Of a stretch of DNA of 64,000 bases, positions 19,834-31,009 are shown in pieces (position 1 is the first letter of the stretch; every line of letters begins with the position of its first letter). The DNA comes from Alphaproteobacteria bacterium (GTDB lineage Bacteria > Pseudomonadota > Alphaproteobacteria > Micropepsales > Micropepsaceae): contig JAGWJY010000004.1 of the NCBI GenBank assembly GCA_028865545.1, forward strand, positions 47,126-111,125. Direction: 5' to 3'. The notes beneath the pieces were generated by a model. It made no database searches. It had not been told where the DNA came from and was given only the letters and a program-made list of their open reading frames with translations. The position numbers and the translations under genes were made by a program.

Positions 19834-20064
19834 ATGCGCGCCGTCCTCAAAACGAACAACCCGGTACGGTTGAGCTATGCGCAAGCCCTTCTCGCAGACG
19901 CCGGAATCGACGCGATCGTTTTCGACGGCGAGATGAGCGTCATGGATGGCAGCTTGGGTGTGTTGCCCCGGCGACTGATGGTCTCCGACCAGGATTTCGA
20001 TCACGCTATGGCGGTTCTGCGCGAGGGTTTGCAGGAGAACCTGCCCAAGGACGGGGTGGCGTGA
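19834..20064 (+). CDS. DUF2007 domain protein
   Basis: 76 residues. MRAVLKTNNPVRLSYAQALLADAGIDAIVFDGEMSVMDGSLGVLPRRLMVSDQDFDHAMAVLRE follows the DUF2007 pattern (a small ACT/PII-like alpha-beta fold, sometimes called putative signal-transducing protein). AGGAGA lies shortly before the ATG. Its stop overlaps the GTG of the methyltransferase (GTGA), so the pair is probably co-translated; the same pairing is common in alphaproteobacteria. Function unknown. Confidence 0.85.
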   Translation: MRAVLKTNNPVRLSYAQALLADAGIDAIVFDGEMSVMDGSLGVLPRRLMVSDQDFDHAMAVLREGLQENLPKDGVA

Positions 20065-20801
20065 CGGGCACCAGCGAGGACCGTTTCCTGGGGGGCCGCG
20101 TGATTGTACGCCAACCTGTGGATGGTTTTCGGGCCGGACTGGATGCCGTGATGTTGGCGGCGGCTATTCCCGCGAGCGCTGGCGACACAACCCTCGAACT
20201 CGGCGCCGGTGCCGGTACCGCCGGCCTGTGCCTCGCAAAGCGAGTCGAGAAACTGACGATTGCCGGGCTAGAGATCGACGGGCGTCTCACAGACATTGCC
20301 AATGCCAACGCGGCCGCGAACGGTGTGGACGAGCGCGTCCTGTTCGTCACCGGCAACGCGCTCGATCCGCCCGCCGAGTTTCGCAAGCCTTTCGATCATG
20401 TGTTCTGCAATCCGCCGTTTCACGACGGCCAGGCATCGCCAGACGCCGCACGGGCCCGCGCGCTGCAAGATAAAGGGCGATTGGCCGATTGGCTCGCTGC
20501 GGGGCTGAAGCGCACCGCCTCAGGCGGGACGTTTACGCTGATCATACGGGCCGACCGGCTGGGCGAGTCCTTGGCGGTCTTGCCGATCCGCGGCGTTACC
20601 ATCTTTCCGCTGTGGCCGCGCGTAGGAGAGCCGGCCAAGCGAGTCATCGTCCAGGTCCGTAACGGCGCACGCACACCTCTAGGCATGTTGCCAGGCTTGG
20701 TGCTGCACGATGCCGGCGGCGGGTATACTAAGGAGGCGGATGCGGTGCTGCGCGATGGCGCGGCCCTTACCTTTCGTCGGGCCCAGCGTGAGGGCAATTA
20801 A
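20061..20801 (+). CDS. tRNA1(Val) (adenine-N6)-methyltransferase-like protein
   Basis: 246 residues from GTG at 20061. Class I SAM fold: the opening GGRVIVRQPVDGFRAGLDAVMLAAAIP, motif I TLELGAGAGTAGLCLAKRV, then GLEIDGRLTDIANANA and the catalytic NPPF (HVFCNPPFHDG), which marks amino-methyltransferases acting on adenine. This arrangement fits TrmN6/YfiC, which modifies A37 of tRNA-Val; the exact substrate is inferred. Coupled to DUF2007 by a 4-bp overlap. A 74-bp gap separates it from glyQ. Confidence 0.87.
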   Translation: MTGTSEDRFLGGRVIVRQPVDGFRAGLDAVMLAAAIPASAGDTTLELGAGAGTAGLCLAKRVEKLTIAGLEIDGRLTDIANANAAANGVDERVLFVTGNALDPPAEFRKPFDHVFCNPPFHDGQASPDAARARALQDKGRLADWLAAGLKRTASGGTFTLIIRADRLGESLAVLPIRGVTIFPLWPRVGEPAKRVIVQVRNGARTPLGMLPGLVLHDAGGGYTKEADAVLRDGAALTFRRAQREGN

Positions 20802-20875
20802 CATACCCTCATGCTGAGCTTGTCGAAGCATGAGGGGGCCAGTAGGTTCCGCCCGCCGCCGAAGAGAGCCGAATC

Positions 20876-21748
20876 GTGGCCAAGACCTTTCAGGATCTGA
20901 TCCTCACGCTCCAGAATTACTGGGCGAAACAAGGCTGTTTGATCCTGCAGCCCTATGACGTGGAGATGGGGGCGGGCACCTTTCATCCGGCCACCACCTT
21001 ACGTGCGCTCGGTCCGCGGCCGTGGCGCGCTGCCTATGTGCAGCCCTCGCGCCGGCCGAAGGACGGCCGCTATGGCGAGAACCCGAACCGGCTGCAGCAC
21101 TATTACCAATATCAGGTGATTCTGAAGCCAGCGCCGGAGGATGTCCAAGATCTCTATCTCGGCTCCATCAAGGCGATCGGTCTGGATCCGGCCAAGCACG
21201 ATATCCGCTTTGTCGAAGACGACTGGGAAAGTCCCACGCTGGGTGCCTGGGGGCTTGGCTGGGAAGTGTGGTGCGATGGGATGGAAATCACCCAGTTCAC
21301 CTATTTCCAGCAAGTCGGCGGCATCGACTGCGATCCGGTCTGCGCTGAGATCACCTATGGTCTTGAGCGGCTGGCGATGTATGTGCAGGGTGTGGAATTC
21401 GTCTACGACCTCGCGTTCAACGAGCACTTCCGCTATGGCGAAGTGTTCCATCAGAGCGAGCGCGAGTTTTCGGCCTTCGATTTCGAATTGGCAGATACGG
21501 AGTTGCTGTTCCGTCATTTCGCCGACGCCGAGAAGGAATGTCAGAACTTGGTGGAAGCGAAACTCACGCTGCCGGCTTACGACCAGTGCATCAAGGCCAG
21601 CCACTGCTTCAATCTGCTGGATGCGCGCGGTGTGATCTCGGTCACCGAACGCGCCGCCTACATTGGACGGGTTCGGGCGCTGGCCAAGGCGTGCTGCGAA
21701 GGCTGGCTGGCGAGTCCGATGGGCGCCTATGAACCGAGGTATGGGTGA
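20876..21748 (+). CDS. glyQ: Glycine--tRNA ligase alpha subunit
   Basis: 290 residues from GTG at 20876. Catalytic subunit of the bacterial alpha2-beta2 glycyl-tRNA synthetase. [43 protein letters not shown], the motif [27 protein letters not shown] and the block [25 protein letters not shown] are diagnostic. Length is normal. Its stop overlaps the glyS ATG (TGATG), so both subunits are probably made in step. No glycine riboswitch or T-box is recognisable in the 74 bp upstream. Confidence 0.98.
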   Translation: MAKTFQDLILTLQNYWAKQGCLILQPYDVEMGAGTFHPATTLRALGPRPWRAAYVQPSRRPKDGRYGENPNRLQHYYQYQVILKPAPEDVQDLYLGSIKAIGLDPAKHDIRFVEDDWESPTLGAWGLGWEVWCDGMEITQFTYFQQVGGIDCDPVCAEITYGLERLAMYVQGVEFVYDLAFNEHFRYGEVFHQSEREFSAFDFELADTELLFRHFADAEKECQNLVEAKLTLPAYDQCIKASHCFNLLDARGVISVTERAAYIGRVRALAKACCEGWLASPMGAYEPRYG

Positions 21749-24003
21749 TGCCCGACCTGCTGCTTGAGCTTTTTTCCGAAGAGATTCCGGCGCGGATGCA
21801 GGCGCAGGCGTCGAAGGATTTGGAGCGGCTGGTCGTAGGCGCGCTGTCGGACCGTGGGCTGTTGTTCGAAGGCGCTAAGACCTTCGCCGGGCCGCGTCGG
21901 CTGACGCTAACCGTGCACGGTCTGCCGGCCAAGCAGCCGGATGTAAGCGAGGAGAAGAAGGGCCCGCGCGTCGGCGCACCCGAAAAGGCGATCGAAGGCT
22001 TCCTACGTTCCGCCGGTGTGACGCTGGAGCAATGCGAGACACGCGACGACGGCAAAGGTGCGTTCTATGTCGCCGTGATTGCTCGCAAGGGTCGCGAAAC
22101 CGCTGAAGTGCTGGCGGAGACGCTGCCGGAATGTTTCGCCAAGCTGCCTTGGCCGAAGTCGATGCGCTTCCCGGGCAGTCCGGTGCGCTGGGTTCGGCCA
22201 TTGCACTCGATCCTGTGCATCTTCGACGGCGAGGTTGTGCCGTTCGAGTTTGCCGGCGTGAAGAGCGGCAACACCACGCGAGGGCACCGCTTCCTGTCGC
22301 AGGGCGTGATCGAGGTGCGTCGCTTCGACGATTACGTAAAGAAACTGCGTGACGCACATGTTGTGCTGGACGCAGAGGAGCGCAAGGAGATCATCCTGAA
22401 CGCCGCCAAGCAGCAGGCATTCGCGCTTGGTCTTGAACTGATCGAGGACGCCGGGCTGCTGGAAGAGGTGGCAGGGCTTGCCGAGTGGCCCGTGGTGCTG
22501 ATTGGTCACATCGAAGACCAATTCATGCACGTTCCGCCGGAGATCCTGCAGACCTCCATGCGCACGCATCAGAAGTATTTCTCGCTGCGTGCCCCCCACG
22601 ATGGATCACCCAACGCCCATCTCAAGTTGGTTCCTGCGCAGACCGGCGTGCAACTTGCCAACCGATTTGTGGTCGTCTCCAACATGGTGACAGCCGACGG
22701 CGGCAGGGAGATCGTCGCCGGCAATGAGCGCGTGCTGCGCGCCCGTCTGTCGGATGCGAAATTCTTCTGGGACCAGGACCGCAAGACAAAGCTTGTGGAC
22801 CGTGTCGAGGCACTGAAGGACATCGTGTTCCACGCCAAGACTGGCACTATGCTGGACCGCGTCGACCGCGTTACTTTCGTCGCCATGGTGCTGACCGAAT
22901 TGCTGGGAACTGATTTCGAGAAGGCGAAACGCGCCGCGCGGTTGTGCAAAGCCGACCTCACCACCGGCGTCGTCGGTGAATTCCCGGAGCTGCAGGGCGT
23001 CATGGGCCGCTATTATGCGCTGCATGATCGGGAGGAGCCGGAAGTCGCCGAGGCCATACGCGATCATTACAAGCCGATGGGGCCCAGCGACCAGGTGCCT
23101 TCGGCACCGATTGCGGTGACGATCGCGCTCGCCGACAAGATCGACAGCTTGGTCACGCTGTGGCGGGCTGGCGAGAAACCGACGGGATCGAAGGATCCTT
23201 TCGCGCTGCGCCGTGCGGCGCTAGGCATTATCCGCATCATACTCGAGAACAAGCTGAGGGTTGTGCTCACCTTGCCCATCCTTACGGCCATTGGCGCGGC
23301 GAAGCCGAGGGAGGAACTCGCCTGGGAACGACGCCTGAGCGATGCATTCTCAAGCCATGCCCTTTTGAAGGGGATTGCCGACGATCTTCTGACAGCCGCG
23401 CGCCGGCATCGCGACATGGAGAATGAGATCGAAAGGGGCTCTATCGACGGGTTCTCAAAGACCGACGAAAAGGCCATCTCGGAAGTGCTCGAATTCCTGG
23501 CGGACCGCCTCAAGGTCGCCCTTAAGGAAAAAGGCACGCGGCACGATCTGATCGATGCCGTGTTCTCGCTCGGGCACGAAGATGATCTCGTCCGCCTCGT
23601 GGCGCGGGTAGAAGCGCTGCAACTCTTTCTGGCGTCAGATGACGGTGCCAATTTGCTGGTCGCCTACCGTCGTGCCGCCAACATCCTGAAGGCGGAAGAG
23701 AAGAAGGACAAAACGGTTTACGGCGGCGAACCCGATCCGGAAGCCCTCTCGCTGCCGGAGGAGAAGGCGCTGTTCGTCGAATTGGCTACGGCCGCCGAAC
23801 TCGTCCGCGCTGAGATCGAACGTGAGCGATTTGTCGATGCCATGGGCGTGATGTCGCGCCTGCGCAAGCCGGTCGACGCCTTCTTCGACAAAGTCACGGT
23901 CAACGACAAGGATCCGGCGCTGCGCCGGAACCGCCTGTTGCTGCTGTCTCGCTTGCGCGCGACGCTGCACGTTGTGGCAGATTTCTCGAAGATCGAGGGT
24001 TAG
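21748..24003 (+). CDS. glyS: Glycine--tRNA ligase beta subunit
   Basis: 751 residues from ATG at 21748 (a GTG one codon earlier is also open). PDLLLELFSEEIPARMQAQASKDLERL is the classic start; KSMRFPGSPVRWVRPLHSILCIF, LIGHIEDQFMHVPPEILQTSMRTHQKYFSL and FALRRAALGIIRIILE mark the core. The HD-like and anticodon/tRNA-binding C-terminal parts follow, ending with FFDKVTVNDKDPALRRNRLLLLSRL. The beta subunit binds tRNA-Gly. Its stop overlaps the stop of the convergent MAPEG gene by 4 bp. Confidence 0.98.
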   Translation: MPDLLLELFSEEIPARMQAQASKDLERLVVGALSDRGLLFEGAKTFAGPRRLTLTVHGLPAKQPDVSEEKKGPRVGAPEKAIEGFLRSAGVTLEQCETRDDGKGAFYVAVIARKGRETAEVLAETLPECFAKLPWPKSMRFPGSPVRWVRPLHSILCIFDGEVVPFEFAGVKSGNTTRGHRFLSQGVIEVRRFDDYVKKLRDAHVVLDAEERKEIILNAAKQQAFALGLELIEDAGLLEEVAGLAEWPVVLIGHIEDQFMHVPPEILQTSMRTHQKYFSLRAPHDGSPNAHLKLVPAQTGVQLANRFVVVSNMVTADGGREIVAGNERVLRARLSDAKFFWDQDRKTKLVDRVEALKDIVFHAKTGTMLDRVDRVTFVAMVLTELLGTDFEKAKRAARLCKADLTTGVVGEFPELQGVMGRYYALHDREEPEVAEAIRDHYKPMGPSDQVPSAPIAVTIALADKIDSLVTLWRAGEKPTGSKDPFALRRAALGIIRIILENKLRVVLTLPILTAIGAAKPREELAWERRLSDAFSSHALLKGIADDLLTAARRHRDMENEIERGSIDGFSKTDEKAISEVLEFLADRLKVALKEKGTRHDLIDAVFSLGHEDDLVRLVARVEALQLFLASDDGANLLVAYRRAANILKAEEKKDKTVYGGEPDPEALSLPEEKALFVELATAAELVRAEIERERFVDAMGVMSRLRKPVDAFFDKVTVNDKDPALRRNRLLLLSRLRATLHVVADFSKIEG

Positions 24004-24419
24004 GCGTAGATTCTCGCGAAGAACAGCGCCCACAGCGCGATCACGGCAAAATTGCTGAGGCCAAAGAACACCAGGCGATGTCGTACATCGTTGTAGGTGA
24101 GATGGATGGCGCTGTGCACCACACGCAAAAGCACATAAGTCCAAGCGAGCGCCAAAACGAGGGCGTCGATGCGGGCGGTCACAAAGAACATCAGGCACGC
24201 CACGTAGAACAGCACTGGCATTTCCAGCAGGTTCATATAGTTCCGGTTTGGAATTGAGACGTCGCCCGGTACCCGCGCGGACTCGCCGTATTTGAAATCA
24301 CCCGGCCCGACCTTGCCGGCGAACGCGGCGCGAAAACGGCGGATTGGGATTAGTAACAGAACGAAGAACGTCCAGAACGCCAGCGCGCCCATTGGCAGGA
24401 AAATATCGGCTTGCGGCAT
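24000..24419 (-). CDS. MAPEG family membrane protein
   Basis: 139 residues from ATG at 24419, which has GAGGG just upstream. Four hydrophobic segments are seen (about 7-27, 65-83, 86-104 and 117-136). The loop IPNRNYMNLLEMPVLFYVACLMFF and the segment YVLLRVVHSAIHLTYNDVRHRLVFFGLSNFAVIALWALF match the MAPEG superfamily of eicosanoid/glutathione-related membrane proteins. The bacterial substrate is unknown. Longer in-frame starts (24431, 24482) lack better support. Confidence 0.85.
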   Translation of the reverse strand: MPQADIFLPMGALAFWTFFVLLLIPIRRFRAAFAGKVGPGDFKYGESARVPGDVSIPNRNYMNLLEMPVLFYVACLMFFVTARIDALVLALAWTYVLLRVVHSAIHLTYNDVRHRLVFFGLSNFAVIALWALFFARIYA

Positions 24420-24776
24420 GTTCCCTCTCATTTCGCTGTGTGTGGCGTGTTCGGAATGAGTATCACGATGTGCCTTGCACATGCATCGCGTTGGCGACGA
24501 CGATCAACGTTGTCGTAAAAACTGCCGTGGTGGCGCGGACAAGTGCGCAATGAAATTGCGATGCACGAAATTTTGGCAGGCCAACTTACGCAAAATTGCA
24601 ACACGGTGAGTGAAAGCGCCGCACCGTCGGAAAATACCTATCTGTTAGCGCTATCAGGTAACCGGTGGCGCGATCTTCGATACAGGCGTGGATTAGAACA
24701 ACAAATTGATTTTGCGCAAAAAACAGCACGCATTTTCGCGCCCGCGTGTCACATTGCTTCCGCCACGGGAGTACTT
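24420..24776. other. 357-bp intergenic region, AT-richer, with palindromes
   Basis: No convincing gene. The stretch is visibly richer in A/T than its surroundings and separates MAPEG from the ppdK cluster. It holds several GCAA/TTGC-based repeats: CGCAAT-GAA-ATTGCG at 24546-24560, ACGCAAAATTGC near 24588 and the palindrome TTTTGCGCAAAA at 24710-24721. It probably carries the promoter of the ppdK cluster and binding sites for an unknown regulator. Confidence 0.5.
24710..24721. promoter_or_regulatory. 12-bp palindrome TTTTGCGCAAAA upstream of the ppdK cluster
   Basis: Perfect palindrome about 56 bp before the first small ORF of the ppdK cluster. A related inverted repeat, CGCAAT-GAA-ATTGCG, lies at 24546-24560. 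Candidate operator; the regulator is unknown. Confidence 0.35.
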
Positions 24777-24845
24777 ATGAACAAGAGGTACAGAGAGTCC
24801 ATTGCGTCTCTCGAATGTCATGGCCCACGAATGCAGACCGTGTGA
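24777..24845 (+). CDS. Small ORF 1 upstream of ppdK (22 residues)
   Basis: Peptide MNKRYRESIASLECHGPRMQ followed by TV. Its ATG has GGGAG five bases upstream. Its stop overlaps a GTG that opens small ORF 2 (GTGA), which in turn overlaps the ppdK start (ATGA). I recognise no family; a leader peptide or simple coupling is possible. It could also be chance, as nothing but the ribosome binding site and the overlaps supports it. Confidence 0.4.
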   Translation: MNKRYRESIASLECHGPRMQTV

Positions 24846-24987
24846 TTGAATATCACTCTTACGGCCGTGCGCCGCGGGAGCGGAAGACCGTTATCGAGGT
24901 GCATGTATCTTCAACCGGATGGCCTTCATTCGCTGGCTATGACGATGTGGTCGCGATGGCGAAAACGCTAGCAAGGGTAGAGAAACA

Positions 24988-24991
<4 letters not shown>
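24842..24991 (+). CDS. Small ORF 2, translationally coupled to ppdK
   Basis: 49 residues if read from GTG at 24842, or 58 from ATG at 24815 (MSWPTNADRVIEYHSYGRAP...). The composition looks protein-like: a basic segment RAPRERKTVIEVHVSSTGWP followed by a short helix DDVVAMAKTLARVEKQ. Its stop overlaps the ppdK ATG by 4 bp (ATGA) and AGGGTAGAG just before serves as a ribosome binding site for ppdK. No family recognised. It may be a small regulatory or assembly partner, or only a translational enhancer for ppdK. Confidence 0.5.
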
Positions 24992-27660
<2,669 letters not shown>

Positions 27661-27690
27661 CGAGCTTGTAATCAGTGTACAGAGTAAACG

Positions 27691-27730
27691 GGGAATCTCT
27701 GGTAAATATCCAGGGATTCCCTGTTTTTTT
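27691..27730 (+). terminator. Rho-independent terminator of ppdK
   Basis: A 12-bp stem, GGGAATCTCTGG (27691-27702) against CCAGGGATTCCC (27710-27721) with one G-U pair, has a 7-base loop and is followed by TG and seven Ts (27724-27730). Confidence 0.92.
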
Positions 27731-27740
27731 AGGATGATTG

Positions 27741-27757
27741 CGTGACGCAGTGTCACG
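27741..27757. promoter_or_regulatory. Inverted repeat CGTGAC-N5-GTCACG
   Basis: Perfect 6-bp arms with a 5-bp spacer, just after the ppdK terminator and about 135 bp before the cell wall hydrolase gene. Possible operator; no regulator is assigned. Confidence 0.3.
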
Positions 27758-27890
27758 AAAGAATATTTTTTGTTTGACGATTCGGCATTTCTTCGCCACA
27801 AGGCGCGACCTTGGAACTGGGAATGGGGTGGAGGACATTCGGAGTTAACGCCGTAACCGTCGAAACGAGACCCGAAGAAAGTCATTCCCG

Positions 27891-28559
27891 ATGAGCCCGA
27901 TGAATCAAAAATCCAGAGATGCACTTTTGCGATCGGATCGCGTGCTTGTTGGCGCGCTGGCGATTGTGCTCGCTGCGGTGAGCGCAGCGGTCGGTGCTGC
28001 GGCGGCTTATCGTCCGCATGCTGAGCAACTGCAGACGTCCGTCGTCGTAGCCAAGGCGGCAACGCCGGCGGTTCCCGCGGAACCCGTGCTGGCAAGCGTG
28101 AGGACCGGCAACAGGTCGGTCATCGAACAGCTTATCGCCAACAAGCTGATGGCCGAGCACCGCTGCTTGTCCGAGGTGATGTATTATGAAGCCCGCGGCG
28201 AGGGTGAGAAGGGCGAGAAGGCCGTTGCCGAGGTGGTCTTCCATCGCATGCGGACGGGCAATTACGGGCAGTCGATCTGTGCGGTCGTCTATGAGGGCGC
28301 CGACAAGCCCGGTTGCCAGTTCTCCTTTGCCTGCAACGGTGACCTGCGCCAGCCCAAGGCCCCGCAGGCGTGGCTCCGGGCCCAGGTCCTGGCGGCGCGA
28401 ATACTGACCGGTGAAGAGCGCCTGGGCGACGTCACTGAAGGCGCGACCAGCTATCATGCCGTCTCGGTTCAGCCCGATTGGGCGAACGAACTGGTCCGCA
28501 CCGTGCAAATCGGCAATCACATCTTCTACAAGAGCCCGTCGCACTCGCGCGCGCTTTAA
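27891..28559 (+). CDS. SleB-type cell wall hydrolase
   Basis: 222 residues. A membrane anchor or uncleaved signal lies at about 18-42 (LVGALAIVLAAVSAAVGAAAAY). The Hydrolase_2 (SleB/CwlJ) domain is in the C-terminal half: CLSEVMYYEARGEGEKGEKAVAEVVFHRMRTGNYGQSICAVVYEGADKPGCQFSFACNG carries the conserved Glu in YYEARGE. It likely cuts peptidoglycan in the periplasm. ATG at 27891 gives MSPMNQ; the second Met is an equally possible start and neither has a strong ribosome binding site. A hydrolase of this kind after ppdK is seen in related genomes. Confidence 0.88.
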   Translation: MSPMNQKSRDALLRSDRVLVGALAIVLAAVSAAVGAAAAYRPHAEQLQTSVVVAKAATPAVPAEPVLASVRTGNRSVIEQLIANKLMAEHRCLSEVMYYEARGEGEKGEKAVAEVVFHRMRTGNYGQSICAVVYEGADKPGCQFSFACNGDLRQPKAPQAWLRAQVLAARILTGEERLGDVTEGATSYHAVSVQPDWANELVRTVQIGNHIFYKSPSHSRAL

Positions 28560-28562
28560 GCC

Positions 28563-29420
28563 TTAGAAGTCGAGCGCAACGTCGAGGCAGGGCGCCGAGT
28601 GCGTGATGGCGCCGGATGAGATGTAGTCGACACCGGTTTCGGCGATAGCCCGTACGGTATCGAGAGTGACATTCCCGGACGCTTCTAGGATTGCGCGACC
28701 CTTCGCCAGCTCTACTGCTCGCCTGAGATCGGCGGTGCTCATATTGTCGAGCAAGATGGTATCGACGCCGAGCTGCAGGGCTTCCTGCAGCTGCTCCAGC
28801 GAGTCCACTTCCACTTCGATTTTCGCCATGTGACCGAGGCCGGCGCGCACGCGCGTGACAGCATGAGCGATGCCGCTCGCCGCGACGATGTGATTGTCCT
28901 TGATGAGCGCGGCGTCATCCAGGCCAAAGCGGTGGTTGAAGCCGCCGCCGCAGCGCACGGCATATTTCTCCAGCAAGCGCAGGCCGGGTGTGGTTTTGCG
29001 CGTGCAGACGATACGCGTCGTCGTGCCGGCAACCGCGTCCACGAGCTTGGCCGTCGCCGTCGCAATCCCTGACAGATGCCCGACGAAGTTCAGTGCCACG
29101 CGCTCGGCCGACAAGATGCTCCGTGCCGGTCCTTCCACCGTCGCCAGCCCCACGCCCGCATTGGCGTCTTCGCCGTCTTGCCGCTCGAAGCGAAAGACAA
29201 GCGACGGGTCGACGAGGTGAAAAGCCGTCTCCGCAACAATCAAGCCCGCGATCGTTCCCGGCTTACGTGCCACAAGCAGAGCCGTGGCGCGGCGGTCGGA
29301 CGGAACGACCAGCTCACTGGTGATGTCCCCGGCGCGTCCCAGGTCCTCCTCGAGCGCGCGCCGTACGACGGGCTCGAGGAGCAGCGGATGCGGCGGTCGA
29401 AGGAGGTCACGGTCGAGCAT
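28563..29420 (-). CDS. nadC: Nicotinate-nucleotide diphosphorylase (carboxylating)
   Basis: 285 residues. Converts quinolinate and PRPP to nicotinate mononucleotide, the step after NadA/NadB. EDLGRAGDITSELVVPSDRRATALLVARKPGTIAG, then ERVALNFVGHLSGIATATA, CTRKTTPGLRLLEKYAVRCGGGFNHRFGLDDAALIKDNHI and ASGNVTLDTVRAIAETGVDYISSGAITHSAP are diagnostic QPRTase segments. It starts 3 bp after the nadB stop and is last in a leftward nadA-nadB-nadC operon. Its own stop is separated from the convergent hydrolase gene by only 3 bp. Confidence 0.97.
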   Translation of the reverse strand: MLDRDLLRPPHPLLLEPVVRRALEEDLGRAGDITSELVVPSDRRATALLVARKPGTIAGLIVAETAFHLVDPSLVFRFERQDGEDANAGVGLATVEGPARSILSAERVALNFVGHLSGIATATAKLVDAVAGTTTRIVCTRKTTPGLRLLEKYAVRCGGGFNHRFGLDDAALIKDNHIVAASGIAHAVTRVRAGLGHMAKIEVEVDSLEQLQEALQLGVDTILLDNMSTADLRRAVELAKGRAILEASGNVTLDTVRAIAETGVDYISSGAITHSAPCLDVALDF

Positions 29421-29423
29421 GGA

Positions 29424-31004
29424 TCAGCCGACGGCCCGGCTTTGCGGTGCAGGCGCCATGTCTATGATCTTCTCGGCATCTGCAAGCGTCAGGAAGGTAC
29501 GCACGCCGACGGCATCGGTCTGCGGATAATCCGTGCGGAAATGTCCGCCGCGACTCTCGTGCCGCGCCATCGCGCCGGCGATCACCAGCTTCGCCGCGGC
29601 TGTCATGTTGAGCAGTGCCGGTTCATGTGCACCGGCGCGTTCAACGCGCAGGACGATGCGCAAGGCTTCGCCAAGACTTTCGGCATCACGCTCAAGCCCG
29701 ACGAAGCGGCTCATGGCGTCGCGCAACGCTTTCGGAGGCGGTAATACGCGGAACCGCTCCGGTGTCGGCAAAATACCACGCCGTGGGGATGTTATCTCAT
29801 GTCCGCGCAAATCGTCTGCCAGGCGCGCACCGAAGACCAAAGCCTCCAGCAGCGAGTTGGAGGCCAGCCGGTTCGCACCGTGCAGGCCTGTCGCGGCGCA
29901 CTCGCCGACCGCCCATAGGCCTTCTAGAGAGGTGTGACCACGTGTGTCTGTCGCGATGCCACCCATGTGATAATGCGCTGCCGGCGCCACCGGAATTGGC
30001 TGGACCGCGGGATCGACGCCTTCTTCGCGGCAGGCCGCGTAAACGGTGGGAAATTTTTCGGCGAATTTCGCGCCCACGGCATCACGGCAATCGAGGAACA
30101 CCTTATGCCCGGCCGCGATCTGGCGATGGATGGCGCGGGCAACCACGTCGCGCGGTCCAAGTTCTGCACCGGGATGGATCGAGGGCATGAACCGGCGACC
30201 CGTTTCATCGATCAAGATCGCGCCTTCGCCGCGCAGGGCTTCCGTCGCCAGCGACACCGGCGAACGGCTGCTGGCGATGGCGGTGGGGTGGAACTGCACG
30301 AATTCCGGATCGGCAATGCGCGCGCCGGCCCGCGCCGCCATGCCGAGTCCTTCGCCGCGCGTTTCCGGAGGGTTGGTGGTGACGGCATAAAGCGCGCCGA
30401 TGCCGCCCGTCGCAAAGATGACGTCCGACGCCCGAAACAGAACAAGCCGCGCCAGCGGACCGGAGCCGTAACGCGCGAACAGACCGCAGATACGGCCGTT
30501 CTCCATCGCCAGCTCGATGGCGTGGAAACCTTCCAGCAATCTGATCGAGGGCGTTGCAACGGCACATTCCGCGAGGGCGCGCGTTACTTCCGCACCTGCG
30601 CGGTCGCCGTTCACATGAACGATGCGCGCGGCCGAATGCGCCGCTTCCCGTCCGACGGCGAGAGATCCGTTCTTGAGCCGATCGAACGGCGCACCAAACC
30701 GCACCAGGTCGTCGATGCGCGCAGGCGCTTCGCGCGCCACAAGCGCCGCGATCTCGGGATCGCACAGGCCGGCGCCCGCCGCCACGGTGTCTGCGGCGTG
30801 TGCCTGCCAGCTGTCGCCTTCACCGACGGAGGCGGCAATGCCGCCCTGTGCCCGGGCACTGGAGCCCGAAACGCCGGGATGGGCATCTGCAAGCACCAGC
30901 GCAGGGTAGGGGGCGAGTTTCAGCGCGGTGAACAAGCCGGCAACGCCGGCCCCAAGGATCAGCGCGCCTTCGGTCTCAATGACGTTGTCGATATGCAGGC
31001 TCAT
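29424..31004 (-). CDS. nadB: L-aspartate oxidase
   Basis: 526 residues from ATG at 31004 (MSLHIDNVIETEG). FAD-dependent enzyme that makes iminoaspartate for NAD synthesis. The FAD motif is LILGAGVAGLFTALKLAPYPALVLA; SGSSARAQGGIAASVGEGDSW, ATGGIGALYAVTTNPPETRGEGLGMA, QFHPTAIA and AAHYHMGGIATDTRGHTSLEGLWAVGECAATGLHGANRLASNSLLEALV follow the fumarate reductase/aspartate oxidase family, with the C-terminal helical domain complete. The frame stays open upstream into nadA, but the conserved start is here. It begins 5 bp after the nadA stop. Confidence 0.97.
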   Translation of the reverse strand: MSLHIDNVIETEGALILGAGVAGLFTALKLAPYPALVLADAHPGVSGSSARAQGGIAASVGEGDSWQAHAADTVAAGAGLCDPEIAALVAREAPARIDDLVRFGAPFDRLKNGSLAVGREAAHSAARIVHVNGDRAGAEVTRALAECAVATPSIRLLEGFHAIELAMENGRICGLFARYGSGPLARLVLFRASDVIFATGGIGALYAVTTNPPETRGEGLGMAARAGARIADPEFVQFHPTAIASSRSPVSLATEALRGEGAILIDETGRRFMPSIHPGAELGPRDVVARAIHRQIAAGHKVFLDCRDAVGAKFAEKFPTVYAACREEGVDPAVQPIPVAPAAHYHMGGIATDTRGHTSLEGLWAVGECAATGLHGANRLASNSLLEALVFGARLADDLRGHEITSPRRGILPTPERFRVLPPPKALRDAMSRFVGLERDAESLGEALRIVLRVERAGAHEPALLNMTAAAKLVIAGAMARHESRGGHFRTDYPQTDAVGVRTFLTLADAEKIIDMAPAPQSRAVG

Positions 31005-31009
31005 GGCTT

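Noticed and set aside
20802..20875. Possible glycine-sensing leader before glyQ.
   Set aside because: The gap is only 74 bp and has neither the glycine riboswitch core nor a T-box motif.
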